Assembly (NCBI GenBank): GCA_965141735.1
Contig: CBCSOX010000111.1
Coordinates: 1-8,710, forward strand
Source of the DNA: Massilioclostridium sp965141735
GTDB lineage: Bacteria > Bacillota > Clostridia > Oscillospirales > Ruminococcaceae
Length of the DNA stretch: 8,710 bases
Direction of reading: 5' to 3'
The position numbers were made by a program, and so were the translations under genes. Shown here piece after piece: positions 1 to 5,624 of this stretch (position 1 is the stretch's first letter; each line of letters opens with the position of its first letter). The notes beneath the pieces were generated by a model, which saw only the letters and a program-made list of their open reading frames with translations, was not told the origin of the DNA and ran no database searches.

Positions 1-414
1 GAAGTGGACGAGGCGCACAGCGCACTGCTCGACGCGATGATGAATTTGCGCTACAGAGCGGACAAATCCATCCTCGAGCAGGTGGTCGCAGCGGCAAACG
101 CGCTTGATCTGACTGCATATGAACCGTCGGGTATCGAGAAATTCAACGCAGCGAAGGCTGAGGCACAGGACGCCCTCAACGATGAGAACGCAGAGCAGGA
201 CCGTGTAGACGCGGCGGTGCAAGACCTCGAGGACGCCATGAATGATCTGATTCCGATCGCCGTTGATTCCACTCCCATCCAGGGCGATTCCACCCTTTCC
301 GGCGGCAGCTCGACCCCCAAAACAGGTGAAACCACCCCGATTGCAATTGGGTTTACCCTTCTCGCGCTCGCCGGCACAGGGGCCGCCATACTCAAAAACA
401 AAAGGCGTTCTTAA
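1..414 (+). CDS. Cell-wall-anchored FIVAR-repeat surface protein, C-terminal part (5' end outside window)
   Basis: The frame is open from the first base, so only the last 137 codons of a longer gene are seen. The visible part holds the end of one FIVAR-type helical repeat, then one complete repeat starting near DKSILEQVV and ending near LEDAMNDL. A short Ser/Thr/Gly-rich linker follows, then a sortase-type tail: STPKTGE, a hydrophobic stretch (PIAIGFTLLALAGTGAAIL) and the basic end KNKRRS. The protein should be exported and covalently attached to peptidoglycan by a sortase. The motif is TPKTG rather than LPXTG; related (S/P)PXTG signals are known for C. difficile sortase B. The tail is clearly homologous to the end of the protein at 784-4533, so the two genes are tandem paralogues. 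FIVAR repeats usually act as stalks or ligand-binding spacers. The enzyme or binding domain of this protein lies upstream and cannot be named. Confidence 0.88.
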   Translation, partial: EVDEAHSALLDAMMNLRYRADKSILEQVVAAANALDLTAYEPSGIEKFNAAKAEAQDALNDENAEQDRVDAAVQDLEDAMNDLIPIAVDSTPIQGDSTLSGGSSTPKTGETTPIAIGFTLLALAGTGAAILKNKRRS

Positions 415-486
415 CAAAAAGCATCCCATAGGCAGAAGTACAGCGCAAGCCCCACACCCGCTCTGCTAAGCAGTGCCAACCCCTTG

Positions 487-520
487 AAAACAGCCGGACA
501 AATGTCCGGCTGTTTTGCTG
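487..520 (+). terminator. Rho-independent terminator of the first surface protein gene
   Basis: A perfect inverted repeat, AAAACAGCCGGACA (487-500) and TGTCCGGCTGTTTT (503-516), has only 2 nt between the arms, so the real loop will be larger. It is followed by a T-rich stretch. It starts 72 bp after the stop codon. The A/T ends would let it work in both directions. Confidence 0.9.
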
Positions 521-655
521 TTTTAAAAGAAACATGAAAATTAAGAGCAACGATCCGCTGGCGCACAGCATGTGGCTGCGGCTGTATAAATTCTCGTGTT
601 CCAAGCATTCTGACGCTTGCTGTAAATCATCCCAAAACAAGCAAATTAAATGTTA
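521..655. other. Intergenic spacer between terminator and promoter; nothing recognised
   Basis: The gap between the two surface-protein genes is 415-783. Apart from the terminator at 487-520, the promoter at 656-684 and the ribosome binding sites before 784, I see no gene, repeat or stable hairpin here. The short reading frames that cross it lack ribosome binding sites. Confidence 0.6.
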
Positions 656-684
656 TTGACAGTCATTGTTTGGATTGATATACT
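656..684 (+). promoter_or_regulatory. Strong sigma-A-type promoter of the GH127 surface protein gene
   Basis: A perfect -35 TTGACA (656-661) is separated by exactly 17 bp from a -10 TATACT (679-684), which differs from consensus at one position. Transcription should start near 691, leaving a 5' leader of about 90 nt before the start codon at 784. No clear operator or riboswitch fold is seen in this leader. Confidence 0.85.
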
Positions 685-726
685 AAAATACAAGAATATA
701 GCACGCGTATTCTATCGATTCTGAAT

Positions 727-734
727 AGGAGGTG
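727..734 (+). promoter_or_regulatory. Upstream Shine-Dalgarno sequence in the leader (alternative start GTG 745)
   Basis: AGGAGGTG is a near-perfect match to the 16S rRNA tail. It sits 12 nt (from AGGAGG) before a GTG at 745 that is in frame with the main gene. Starting there would add 13 residues (MHIRRTEQERRNT) ahead of the signal peptide. It may be a secondary start or a ribosome standby site. Confidence 0.45.
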
Positions 735-771
735 AAAAAACAGCGTGCACATTCGCAGAACCGAACAGGAG

Positions 772-776
772 AGGAG
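772..776 (+). promoter_or_regulatory. Ribosome binding site that decides the start at ATG 784
   Basis: AGGAG, inside a GGAGAGGAG run, lies 7 nt before ATG 784. This spacing is ideal and the protein then begins with a standard signal peptide (MKKCKH plus a hydrophobic core). I therefore prefer 784 over the upstream GTG at 745. Confidence 0.8.
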
Positions 777-783
777 AAACACA

Positions 784-3700
784 ATGAAAAAATGTAAGCA
801 CCTATCCCTGTTGCTGGCAGCCGTTCTGGTGCTGTCGCTGCTGATTCCGACGGTGACCACCGTCCTTGCGGCGCAACAGGATGTACCCCCGCAGGCGGGG
901 CGTTATTACCAGGTCGTCAACAAGCAGACGGGCACCCTGCTGACTGAGACTGACGACGACAGCTATACCTCGGCAATTACAACCTACCGCGTCGCGGTCA
1001 GGGAGCAGTCGGGCGCCGACGACCAGGTCTGGCAGGTCTCGGACCGCAGGAATGGCCTGTACGGCCTGGTTTCAGGCAAAGCTGGGATGAGCCTGCACAA
1101 AACGCAGGAATCGGACGACCGGATTCCCGGCTCCAGCCCGGTGGTCACGGTCATGACCAACTCGGACTCCGGCGAGCAGGTTTGGAAGCTGACCGATGCA
1201 GGAGGGGGATATTTCCGCATCGAAAGCAGCTTTACGCCCGGCCAATGCCTCGCCGCAACCGAGTTCGTCCCGCAGAAGGACGGGATGGGGCTGGAAGTGG
1301 CCGCCGTCCCCGCCAGCGGGGAGGACGCCCGCCAGCTGTGGGAATTCGTCGAGGTGGAGGGACCATCCCCCGACCCGCTGCCCGACATCGACCCCATCTT
1401 TCCGCTCGATCCAGTTGAGCCCCAGCCCTACCAACTGGACAACCGGCTGCACCGCCTTGACGCGGGGGCCGTCGAACTCGGTGGATACACCGGGGAGCTC
1501 GTCGACTACGTCATGGAAAACCAGCTCAAAACCACCGACTGGCGCAGGATGGTCGACCAGTTCCGCTTCAAAACCGACGCTGACTATGCGTTCCGCGGGG
1601 AATTCTGGGGCAAGCTGATGCGGGGCGCAAGCCTCCACTACCGGTATTCGCTGGACCCGGAGCTCTACCGATCGATGGAATACAGCGTGCGCGACCTGCT
1701 GAGCACCCAGGACGAGCACGGAAGGATTTCCACCTACCCCATTGACCGCGAGCTCAGCAGCTGGGACATGTGGTGCCGCAAATACGTCATGCTTGGGCTC
1801 GAAGCGTTCTACGAGATCTGCCCCGACGAACAGCTCAAGGCAGACGTACTCAAGGCGCTCTGCATTCACGCCGACTACATCCTGACCAAAATCGGGCCGA
1901 GTGAGGAAGGCAAAATCCCGATCAACCTCTCGGTCAGCGAGTGGCAGGGCCTGCCCGCTTCCTCCATCCTCGAACCAATGGCGGTGCTCTACCGGCTGAC
2001 CGGCTACCAGCGCTACCTCGATTTCTCGACCTACATTGTCGAGGAGGGGGGCTCGTTGTCAGCCAACATCTTTGAGCTGGCATACGAGAACCAGCTCGCC
2101 CCCTACCAGTATCTCAAAAACTCCGCAAAAGCGTATGAGATGAGCTCCTGCTTTGAGGGCCTCGCCGAATACGCCCAGATCACTGGAAACGAAAAATGGA
2201 AAACCGCAGTTGTCAACTACTGCATGCAGATCATCGACACCGAAATCACCCTGGCGGGCTCGGGCGGCGGCGACGGCCCGGACTACAACGTCCGCGACCT
2301 CCCCGGCGGAGAGGGGGAACAGTGGAACAGGATGGCGGATGAGCAGACCCACCCCGACGCCAAGCACATTCAGGAGACCTGCGTCACCGTCACCTGGATG
2401 AAGCTGTGCGAGCGGGCGCTCCGCCTGACCGAGGACCCACGGCTGGCGGATGAAATCGAAAAGACGGTGTACAACGCCCTGCTCGGCGCAATCAAAGGGG
2501 AAGCCGCAGCCGGCGCGTCCGGGCCTGCCGCCGACTATCTGTGGGATTACTTCAGCCTGCTCAACGGCACGCGCAACAACAACGGCGGAGGGATGATCCC
2601 CGGGCTGTACAGCTGCTGTCCGGCCAACGGCCCCTCTGCAACCGGGCTCATTCCGTTTGTCCAGGTGATGGACAGCGAGGCAGGCCCTGTGGTCAACCTC
2701 TACAACCCCGGAACCGCCCGGACAGAGACCCCGTCGGGACAGCAGGTCGTCATCACCACCGAAACCGAGTATCCTAAGGAGGGGAACATCCTGCTGGCAG
2801 TCGACCCGGAAGCTGAGGAGGAATTCACCGTGAAGCTGCGCATCCCGGCGTGGAGCGCGCAAACCACAGTTGCGGTCAACGGCAAGTCGGTTGGAGCTGT
2901 GCAGCCCGGCAGCTACCTTGCGCTGACCCGCAGCTGGGCACCGGGGGACAAAATCGAACTGACCCTCGACCTGCGCACCCGGGTGGTGGAGAGCCCGCAG
3001 GGACAGAAATCCGACGCAGGGGACTACACCGCTCTGCTGCGCGGCCCGGTCCTGCTCGCGCGGGACGCGCGGTTCCAGGACGGTTCGGTCCTCGATATCG
3101 TTCAGGTGCAGCAGGATGCGGACGGATACGCAGCGGTCCAGCCCAGCGGTTCCAGGACGTTTGACAACCACATGGAGTTCATCGTATCTACAGAGGACGG
3201 CGGCAGCTTCCGCGTCACCGACTACGCCTCCGCCGGCTCGACCTGGACGGAGGAGTCGCAGTATGCCTCCTGGCTGCCCGCGGTCAGCAAGGAGCCGGAA
3301 CCCGAGATCAAGGAAGGGACAGAGTATTTCCTGTATTCCCTCGACCGCGGCCGGGTGGCGACAGCGGACGCCCAGACCGGAAACGCCTACGCAGAGGATA
3401 TCCTCTTCCCCGCCGATCAAAACAAGGCGCAGGCGTGGACGTTTGAGCCAGCCGGAGAGGAGCTTTACCGCATCCGCAACGCCGCATCCGGCAGGTATCT
3501 CACCCTTGACCCCTCGGGAATCTCCACAGAGGGTGGCAATATCGACACCCAGCCCGAGCTGGAGGGCAGTCATCAGCTTTGGAGAATGCTCAAAGACGAG
3601 GGCAGAAACGCCTACAGTATCGCAAATGCGGCGAGCGGCTATGTGCTCTCGATCGCGGGGGACGGAAACAACCTGCACCAGTGGGGCAACGCCGGAGTTG

Positions 3701-4533
3701 CAGCGCAGTATTGGACCCTGGAGAAACGCCCCGCTGACCCGGAACCGGCTGACGCGGACAAAACCATACTCAAAGCGGTGATCGACTACGCCCTCTCAGC
3801 TAAGCAGAACGGAGAATTTGACCAGGCGATTGAGAGTGTCCAGCGCAGCTTTGACGCCGCGCTCAGCCAAGCACAGTCTGTTTTGGACCGCGCGGACGCG
3901 ACCCAGCAGCAGGTGGACGAGACGTGGACGGCGCTGATGCAGGAAATCCACAAGCTCGGGTTTGTTCAGGGGGACAAGGCCGCCCTTAAAGCCCTGATCA
4001 CGCTCGGCAGCAGTTTTCAGGACAACATCGGCAGCTACACCCCTGCAACGGCACAGCCGTTCACCGCAGCGCTTGCGGCAGCTCAGGCAGTGCTCGACGA
4101 TCGGGACGCGCTGCAGGACGAAGTGGACGCGGCGCACAGCGCACTGCTCGACGCGATGATGAATCTGCGCTACAAGGCGGACAAATCGATTTTGGAAGCG
4201 GTCCTTGCCCGTGCAGACGAAATTGACCTATCGGTCTACACCCAAGCCAGCGCCGCTGTCTTTGCCTCTGCGAAATCCGAAGCACAGGCAGCTCTGAACG
4301 ACCAAAACGCAGAGCAGGCGCGCGTGGACGAGACAGCGGACAACCTGCAAGCCGCAATTGATCAGCTCACCTGTAAGACAGCAGTTCCTGCGCCCACCGT
4401 GAACGGAGATACCTCCCTCACCGGCGCGGGATCCTCTCCCAAGACCGGCGACTCAGCGCCGCTCGCAGCGGGCTTCGCACTCCTCGCCCTCATCGGCGCG
4501 GCATGTGTTGTGACATCCAAACGAAAACGCTGA
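784..4533 (+). CDS. Secreted, cell-wall-anchored GH127-type beta-L-arabinofuranosidase with ricin-type lectin and FIVAR domains
   Basis: This 1249-residue protein should hydrolyse beta-L-arabinofuranosides of plant cell-wall glycans or glycoproteins at the cell surface. Domains in order: signal peptide (1 to about 29, ending VLAA); ricin-type beta-trefoil lectin (about 33-190) with the QxW-like motifs DQVW, EQVW and RQLW; a GH127/DUF1680 catalytic region (about 217-765); a second ricin-like module (about 847-980); three FIVAR repeats (about 992-1061, 1064-1130, 1133-1196); and a sorting signal SPKTG (1218-1222) with a hydrophobic helix and KRKR end. In the characterised GH127 enzyme HypBA1, Glu322 is the acid/base, Cys417 the nucleophile, and Glu338, Cys340, Cys417 and Cys418 hold zinc. 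The matching residues here are E512 (in GEQW), E531 and C533 (in QETC), and C611-C612 (in SCCPAN). The C533-C611 distance of 78 matches 77 in HypBA1. The exact substrate is not certain because the GH127/GH146 families include other activities. Transcription appears monocistronic, from the promoter at 656 to the terminator at 4544. Confidence 0.88.
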   Translation: MKKCKHLSLLLAAVLVLSLLIPTVTTVLAAQQDVPPQAGRYYQVVNKQTGTLLTETDDDSYTSAITTYRVAVREQSGADDQVWQVSDRRNGLYGLVSGKAGMSLHKTQESDDRIPGSSPVVTVMTNSDSGEQVWKLTDAGGGYFRIESSFTPGQCLAATEFVPQKDGMGLEVAAVPASGEDARQLWEFVEVEGPSPDPLPDIDPIFPLDPVEPQPYQLDNRLHRLDAGAVELGGYTGELVDYVMENQLKTTDWRRMVDQFRFKTDADYAFRGEFWGKLMRGASLHYRYSLDPELYRSMEYSVRDLLSTQDEHGRISTYPIDRELSSWDMWCRKYVMLGLEAFYEICPDEQLKADVLKALCIHADYILTKIGPSEEGKIPINLSVSEWQGLPASSILEPMAVLYRLTGYQRYLDFSTYIVEEGGSLSANIFELAYENQLAPYQYLKNSAKAYEMSSCFEGLAEYAQITGNEKWKTAVVNYCMQIIDTEITLAGSGGGDGPDYNVRDLPGGEGEQWNRMADEQTHPDAKHIQETCVTVTWMKLCERALRLTEDPRLADEIEKTVYNALLGAIKGEAAAGASGPAADYLWDYFSLLNGTRNNNGGGMIPGLYSCCPANGPSATGLIPFVQVMDSEAGPVVNLYNPGTARTETPSGQQVVITTETEYPKEGNILLAVDPEAEEEFTVKLRIPAWSAQTTVAVNGKSVGAVQPGSYLALTRSWAPGDKIELTLDLRTRVVESPQGQKSDAGDYTALLRGPVLLARDARFQDGSVLDIVQVQQDADGYAAVQPSGSRTFDNHMEFIVSTEDGGSFRVTDYASAGSTWTEESQYASWLPAVSKEPEPEIKEGTEYFLYSLDRGRVATADAQTGNAYAEDILFPADQNKAQAWTFEPAGEELYRIRNAASGRYLTLDPSGISTEGGNIDTQPELEGSHQLWRMLKDEGRNAYSIANAASGYVLSIAGDGNNLHQWGNAGVAAQYWTLEKRPADPEPADADKTILKAVIDYALSAKQNGEFDQAIESVQRSFDAALSQAQSVLDRADATQQQVDETWTALMQEIHKLGFVQGDKAALKALITLGSSFQDNIGSYTPATAQPFTAALAAAQAVLDDRDALQDEVDAAHSALLDAMMNLRYKADKSILEAVLARADEIDLSVYTQASAAVFASAKSEAQAALNDQNAEQARVDETADNLQAAIDQLTCKTAVPAPTVNGDTSLTGAGSSPKTGDSAPLAAGFALLALIGAACVVTSKRKR
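4120..4189 (+). repeat. DNA repeat shared by the two surface protein genes (second copy at 1-70)
   Basis: Positions 4120-4189 match 1-70 at 65 of 70 bases. The segment encodes the end of one FIVAR repeat and the start of the next (EVD.AHSALLDAMMNLRY). Downstream of it, identity drops sharply although the proteins stay homologous. This patch of high identity suggests recent duplication or gene conversion between tandem paralogues. Confidence 0.85.
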
Positions 4534-4841
4534 TTGAGACAGCAAAAACGACAGCCGAGCAGTTCCGGCTGTCGTTTTTTTGTTCCCCAACAACTGTTAA
4601 TCCTTGTTTTTTTCATCTTCACCCGGCTGCTTTTTTGCCCTGCCCGCATACTTTTTCCCATTTCCAGAATCCACTCCCCGTCAAGCGGACGAAACCGATC
4701 GCACAACCAGGATCCAAACACCACTTCATATGGGCTGATCAGGCAGATACCGATACCAAACGAGCGGTAGAACTCCTCAAACCTGGATTTTAGATAGATT
4801 GTGTGAAAAAAGTAGCAGTCTTTGCACTTATTTTTTTCCAT
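4362..4841 (-). CDS. Small Cys-rich, possibly zinc-binding protein; 3' end probably altered by an indel
   Basis: The start is well supported: AAGGAGGG lies 6 nt before the ATG, and a good promoter lies at 4867-4895. The first 60 or so residues look like a real small protein, with CKDC (C6, C9), C33 and C47 in CDRF. This is the spacing style of small four-Cys zinc-ribbon-like proteins often found near ribbon-helix-helix regulators in Firmicutes. I do not recognise a named family. The reading frame then runs to 159 residues, through the hairpin at 4544-4579 and 172 bases antisense to the GH127 gene, where its residues look like chance translation. One extra base in the T7 tract 4607-4613 or the T6 tract 4631-4636 would bring in a TAA at 4597-4599, just before the terminator. 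The true product is therefore probably about 80 residues. It is divergent from the regulator at 4968 and may be controlled by it. Confidence 0.5.
   Translation of the reverse strand: MEKNKCKDCYFFHTIYLKSRFEEFYRSFGIGICLISPYEVVFGSWLCDRFRPLDGEWILEMGKSMRAGQKSSRVKMKKTRINSCWGTKKRQPELLGCRFCCLNQRFRLDVTTHAAPMRARSAKPAASGAESPVLGEDPAPVREVSPFTVGAGTAVLQVS
4544..4581. terminator. Bidirectional Rho-independent terminator between convergent genes
   Basis: A perfect 14-bp stem, AAAAACGACAGCCG (4544-4557) and CGGCTGTCGTTTTT (4566-4579), encloses an 8-nt loop and ends in a run of seven T. It lies 10 bp after the stop codon of the GH127 gene. The A tract on the left arm gives a T tract on the other strand, so it should also stop transcription of the convergent Cys-rich gene. 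Confidence 0.92.
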
Positions 4842-4854
4842 GACGATCCCTCCT

Positions 4855-4872
4855 TATAATAGCACTATTATA
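4855..4872. repeat. Perfect 8-2-8 inverted repeat over the minus-strand -10 region (candidate operator)
   Basis: TATAATAG-CA-CTATTATA is perfectly symmetric. It covers the -10 hexamer and the predicted start of transcription of the Cys-rich gene, ending next to its ribosome binding site. The position is typical for a repressor site. Its minus-strand core TATAATAGTG resembles the element at the divergent promoter, so the ribbon-helix-helix protein next door is the natural candidate ligand. Confidence 0.6.
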
Positions 4873-4895
4873 CATTATTTTAAATAATATAGCAA
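4867..4895 (-). promoter_or_regulatory. Promoter of the Cys-rich gene
   Basis: Read on the minus strand, -35 TTGCTA (4895-4890), a 17-bp AT-rich spacer and a perfect -10 TATAAT (4872-4867) precede a ribosome binding site (4855-4848) and the ATG at 4841. The leader is only about 20 nt. Confidence 0.75.
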
Positions 4896-4908
4896 CAGAT
4901 AGCACCAA

Positions 4909-4937
4909 TTGTAATATTCTGATGCTGTCTGTATAAT
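4909..4937 (+). promoter_or_regulatory. Promoter of the ribbon-helix-helix regulator gene
   Basis: -35 TTGTAA (4909-4914; four of six matches), a 17-bp spacer and a perfect -10 TATAAT (4932-4937) precede the gene at 4968. It is back to back with the minus-strand promoter, with 13 bp between the two -35 elements. Confidence 0.7.
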
Positions 4938-4950
4938 AATAGTGATACAG
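4929..4950. repeat. Inverted repeat over the plus-strand -10 region (candidate operator)
   Basis: CTGTAT (4929-4934) and ATACAG (4945-4950) form 6-bp arms around 10 bp. The element spans the -10 hexamer and predicted transcription start of the regulator gene, which is the same placement as the dyad at 4855-4872. Both contain TGTATAAT followed by ATAGTG. Confidence 0.5.
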
Positions 4951-4967
4951 ATGAGGGAGGGAATCCA

Positions 4968-5147
4968 ATGCCAGAGCCCATGTTAAAATACCGCACGCGC
5001 TTTACCTCTTCAATCAAAAATGAGCTGATGAAATCATTGAATGATCTAGCGAATAAAACGAGAATTCCAAAATCAAGGCTGTTCGATGAGGCGGTTGAAG
5101 ACCTGCTCAAGAAATACGAAAAGCTCTATCAAAACCAAGAAAAATAG
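4968..5147 (+). CDS. Ribbon-helix-helix (Arc/MetJ/CopG-type) transcriptional regulator, 59 aa
   Basis: The product is 59 residues long. After a short lead, KYRTRFTSS reads as the DNA-contacting beta ribbon. IKNELMKSLNDLANKT is helix A, IPKSRLFDEAVEDLLKKYEKL is helix B, and a charged tail follows. The 'RxPxSRLxDEAVEDLL' pattern is typical of single-domain ribbon-helix-helix proteins, which dimerise and bind inverted repeats. GGGAGGG (4955-4961) stands 6 nt before the ATG, a promoter lies at 4909-4937, and the stop codon falls inside the stem of its terminator. It most likely represses its own promoter and that of the divergent Cys-rich gene by binding the two dyads in the 126-bp gap between them. 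The family call is firm; the regulatory targets are inferred. No toxin gene is linked in the same operon. Confidence 0.85.
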   Translation: MPEPMLKYRTRFTSSIKNELMKSLNDLANKTRIPKSRLFDEAVEDLLKKYEKLYQNQEK

Positions 5148-5191
5148 GCGTTTGCAGTCGATCCCAACTGCAAACGCCTATTCCCTTTTTT
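5143..5191 (+). terminator. Rho-independent terminator of the regulator gene, overlapping its stop codon
   Basis: A perfect 16-bp stem, AATAGGCGTTTGCAGT (5143-5158) and ACTGCAAACGCCTATT (5167-5182), has an 8-nt loop and is followed by CCC and six T (5186-5191). The TAG stop (5145-5147) is part of the left arm, so termination follows translation with no spacer. Confidence 0.93.
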
Positions 5192-5436
5192 AAAGCCGTT
5201 CCATCTGCGCGATCGCTTTTGCATTTGCCCTTTGTCTAGAGCTATGTCCAAGTCATGACCATCAGTTGAACCGCCCTCCCAGGCCCATACCTGAAACGCG
5301 TTTGTGCAGAGATCTTTCTTGATGCACAGCCCGCCCCACATTCGATGAGTGGGCAAAATCTCTCCCACCGATTGTTTCGTTCATTTGAGAACAGATGCAT
5401 TGAAGGCTTGCTTCCCTTCATGCTAGAAGCAGCTGC
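5192..5436. other. Intergenic region without a recognisable gene
   Basis: There is no gene with a ribosome binding site, no tRNA and no strong terminator here. A minus-strand frame starting with GTG at 5368 runs about 79 codons, but it lacks a Shine-Dalgarno sequence, shows no known motif and reads through the terminator at 5143-5191. Minor symmetry is seen: TGAAGG/CCTTCA (5401-5420) and the palindrome AGCAGCTGCT (5428-5437) next to the tandem repeats. The stretch could be decayed coding DNA or simply spacer. Confidence 0.5.
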
Positions 5437-5597
5437 TGACAGCTCCCTTCACCGGCAAAATCGATAGTTCCTGACACAGCCAAAAATGGTGACAGCTACC
5501 TCCACCGGCAAAACCGATGATTCCTGAAACGGCAAAAAAACGGCGACAGATATCTCCACCGGCAAAGCCGATGATTCCGAAAACAACAGAAAAAGCG
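5437..5597. repeat. Three imperfect 53-54-bp tandem repeats downstream of spoIVA
   Basis: Units begin at 5437, 5490 and 5544. Each carries a GACAG box near its start, then CACCGGCAAA, then a CGATAGTTCC/CGATGATTCC box, then an A-rich end. The second and third units share TCCACCGGCAAA and CCGATGATTCC exactly. The third runs directly into the spoIVA terminator hairpin. No start codon with a ribosome binding site goes with them on either strand, and the first unit is 53 bp, which would break any reading frame. The function is unknown; possibilities are a genome-wide intergenic repeat, a minisatellite or part of an RNA. Confidence 0.75.
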
Positions 5598-5622
5598 TCT
5601 GCACAGATTGCAGACGCTTTTT
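5590..5622 (-). terminator. Rho-independent terminator of spoIVA
   Basis: Arms AAAAAGCGTCTGC (5590-5602) and GCAGACGCTTTTT (5610-5622) pair perfectly around a 7-nt loop. Read on the minus strand, the hairpin starts 2 nt after the spoIVA stop codon and ends in TTTTT. The same A/T ends would allow termination from the plus side as well. Confidence 0.9.
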
Positions 5623-5624
5623 TC

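Noticed and set aside
1072..1869. Minus-strand frame of 265 codons within the GH127 gene
   Set aside because: It is a shadow of the lectin and early catalytic region with low-complexity, Val/Gly/Pro-rich translation and no support for a start.
2059..3678. Long minus-strand frame of 539 codons antisense to the GH127 gene
   Set aside because: It lies wholly inside a gene with clear domains and catalytic motifs. Long antisense frames are expected in GC-rich coding DNA. It shows no recognisable domain and no ribosome binding site was identified.
4503..4793. Plus-strand frames after the GH127 gene (96 and 78 codons)
   Set aside because: They begin in or at the end of the GH127 gene, pass the terminator hairpin, and are antisense to the better-supported Cys-rich gene.
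4839..5147. Toxin-antitoxin pair
   Set aside because: Ribbon-helix-helix antitoxins are normally in one operon with the toxin. Here the genes are divergent with separate promoters, and the partner has no toxin motif.
5129..5368. Minus-strand 79-codon frame starting with GTG 5368
   Set aside because: It has no Shine-Dalgarno sequence or recognised motif and reads through the regulator gene's terminator. A decayed gene cannot be excluded.
5437..5597. CRISPR array
   Set aside because: The units are head-to-tail, diverged along their whole length and lack constant repeats alternating with unique spacers.
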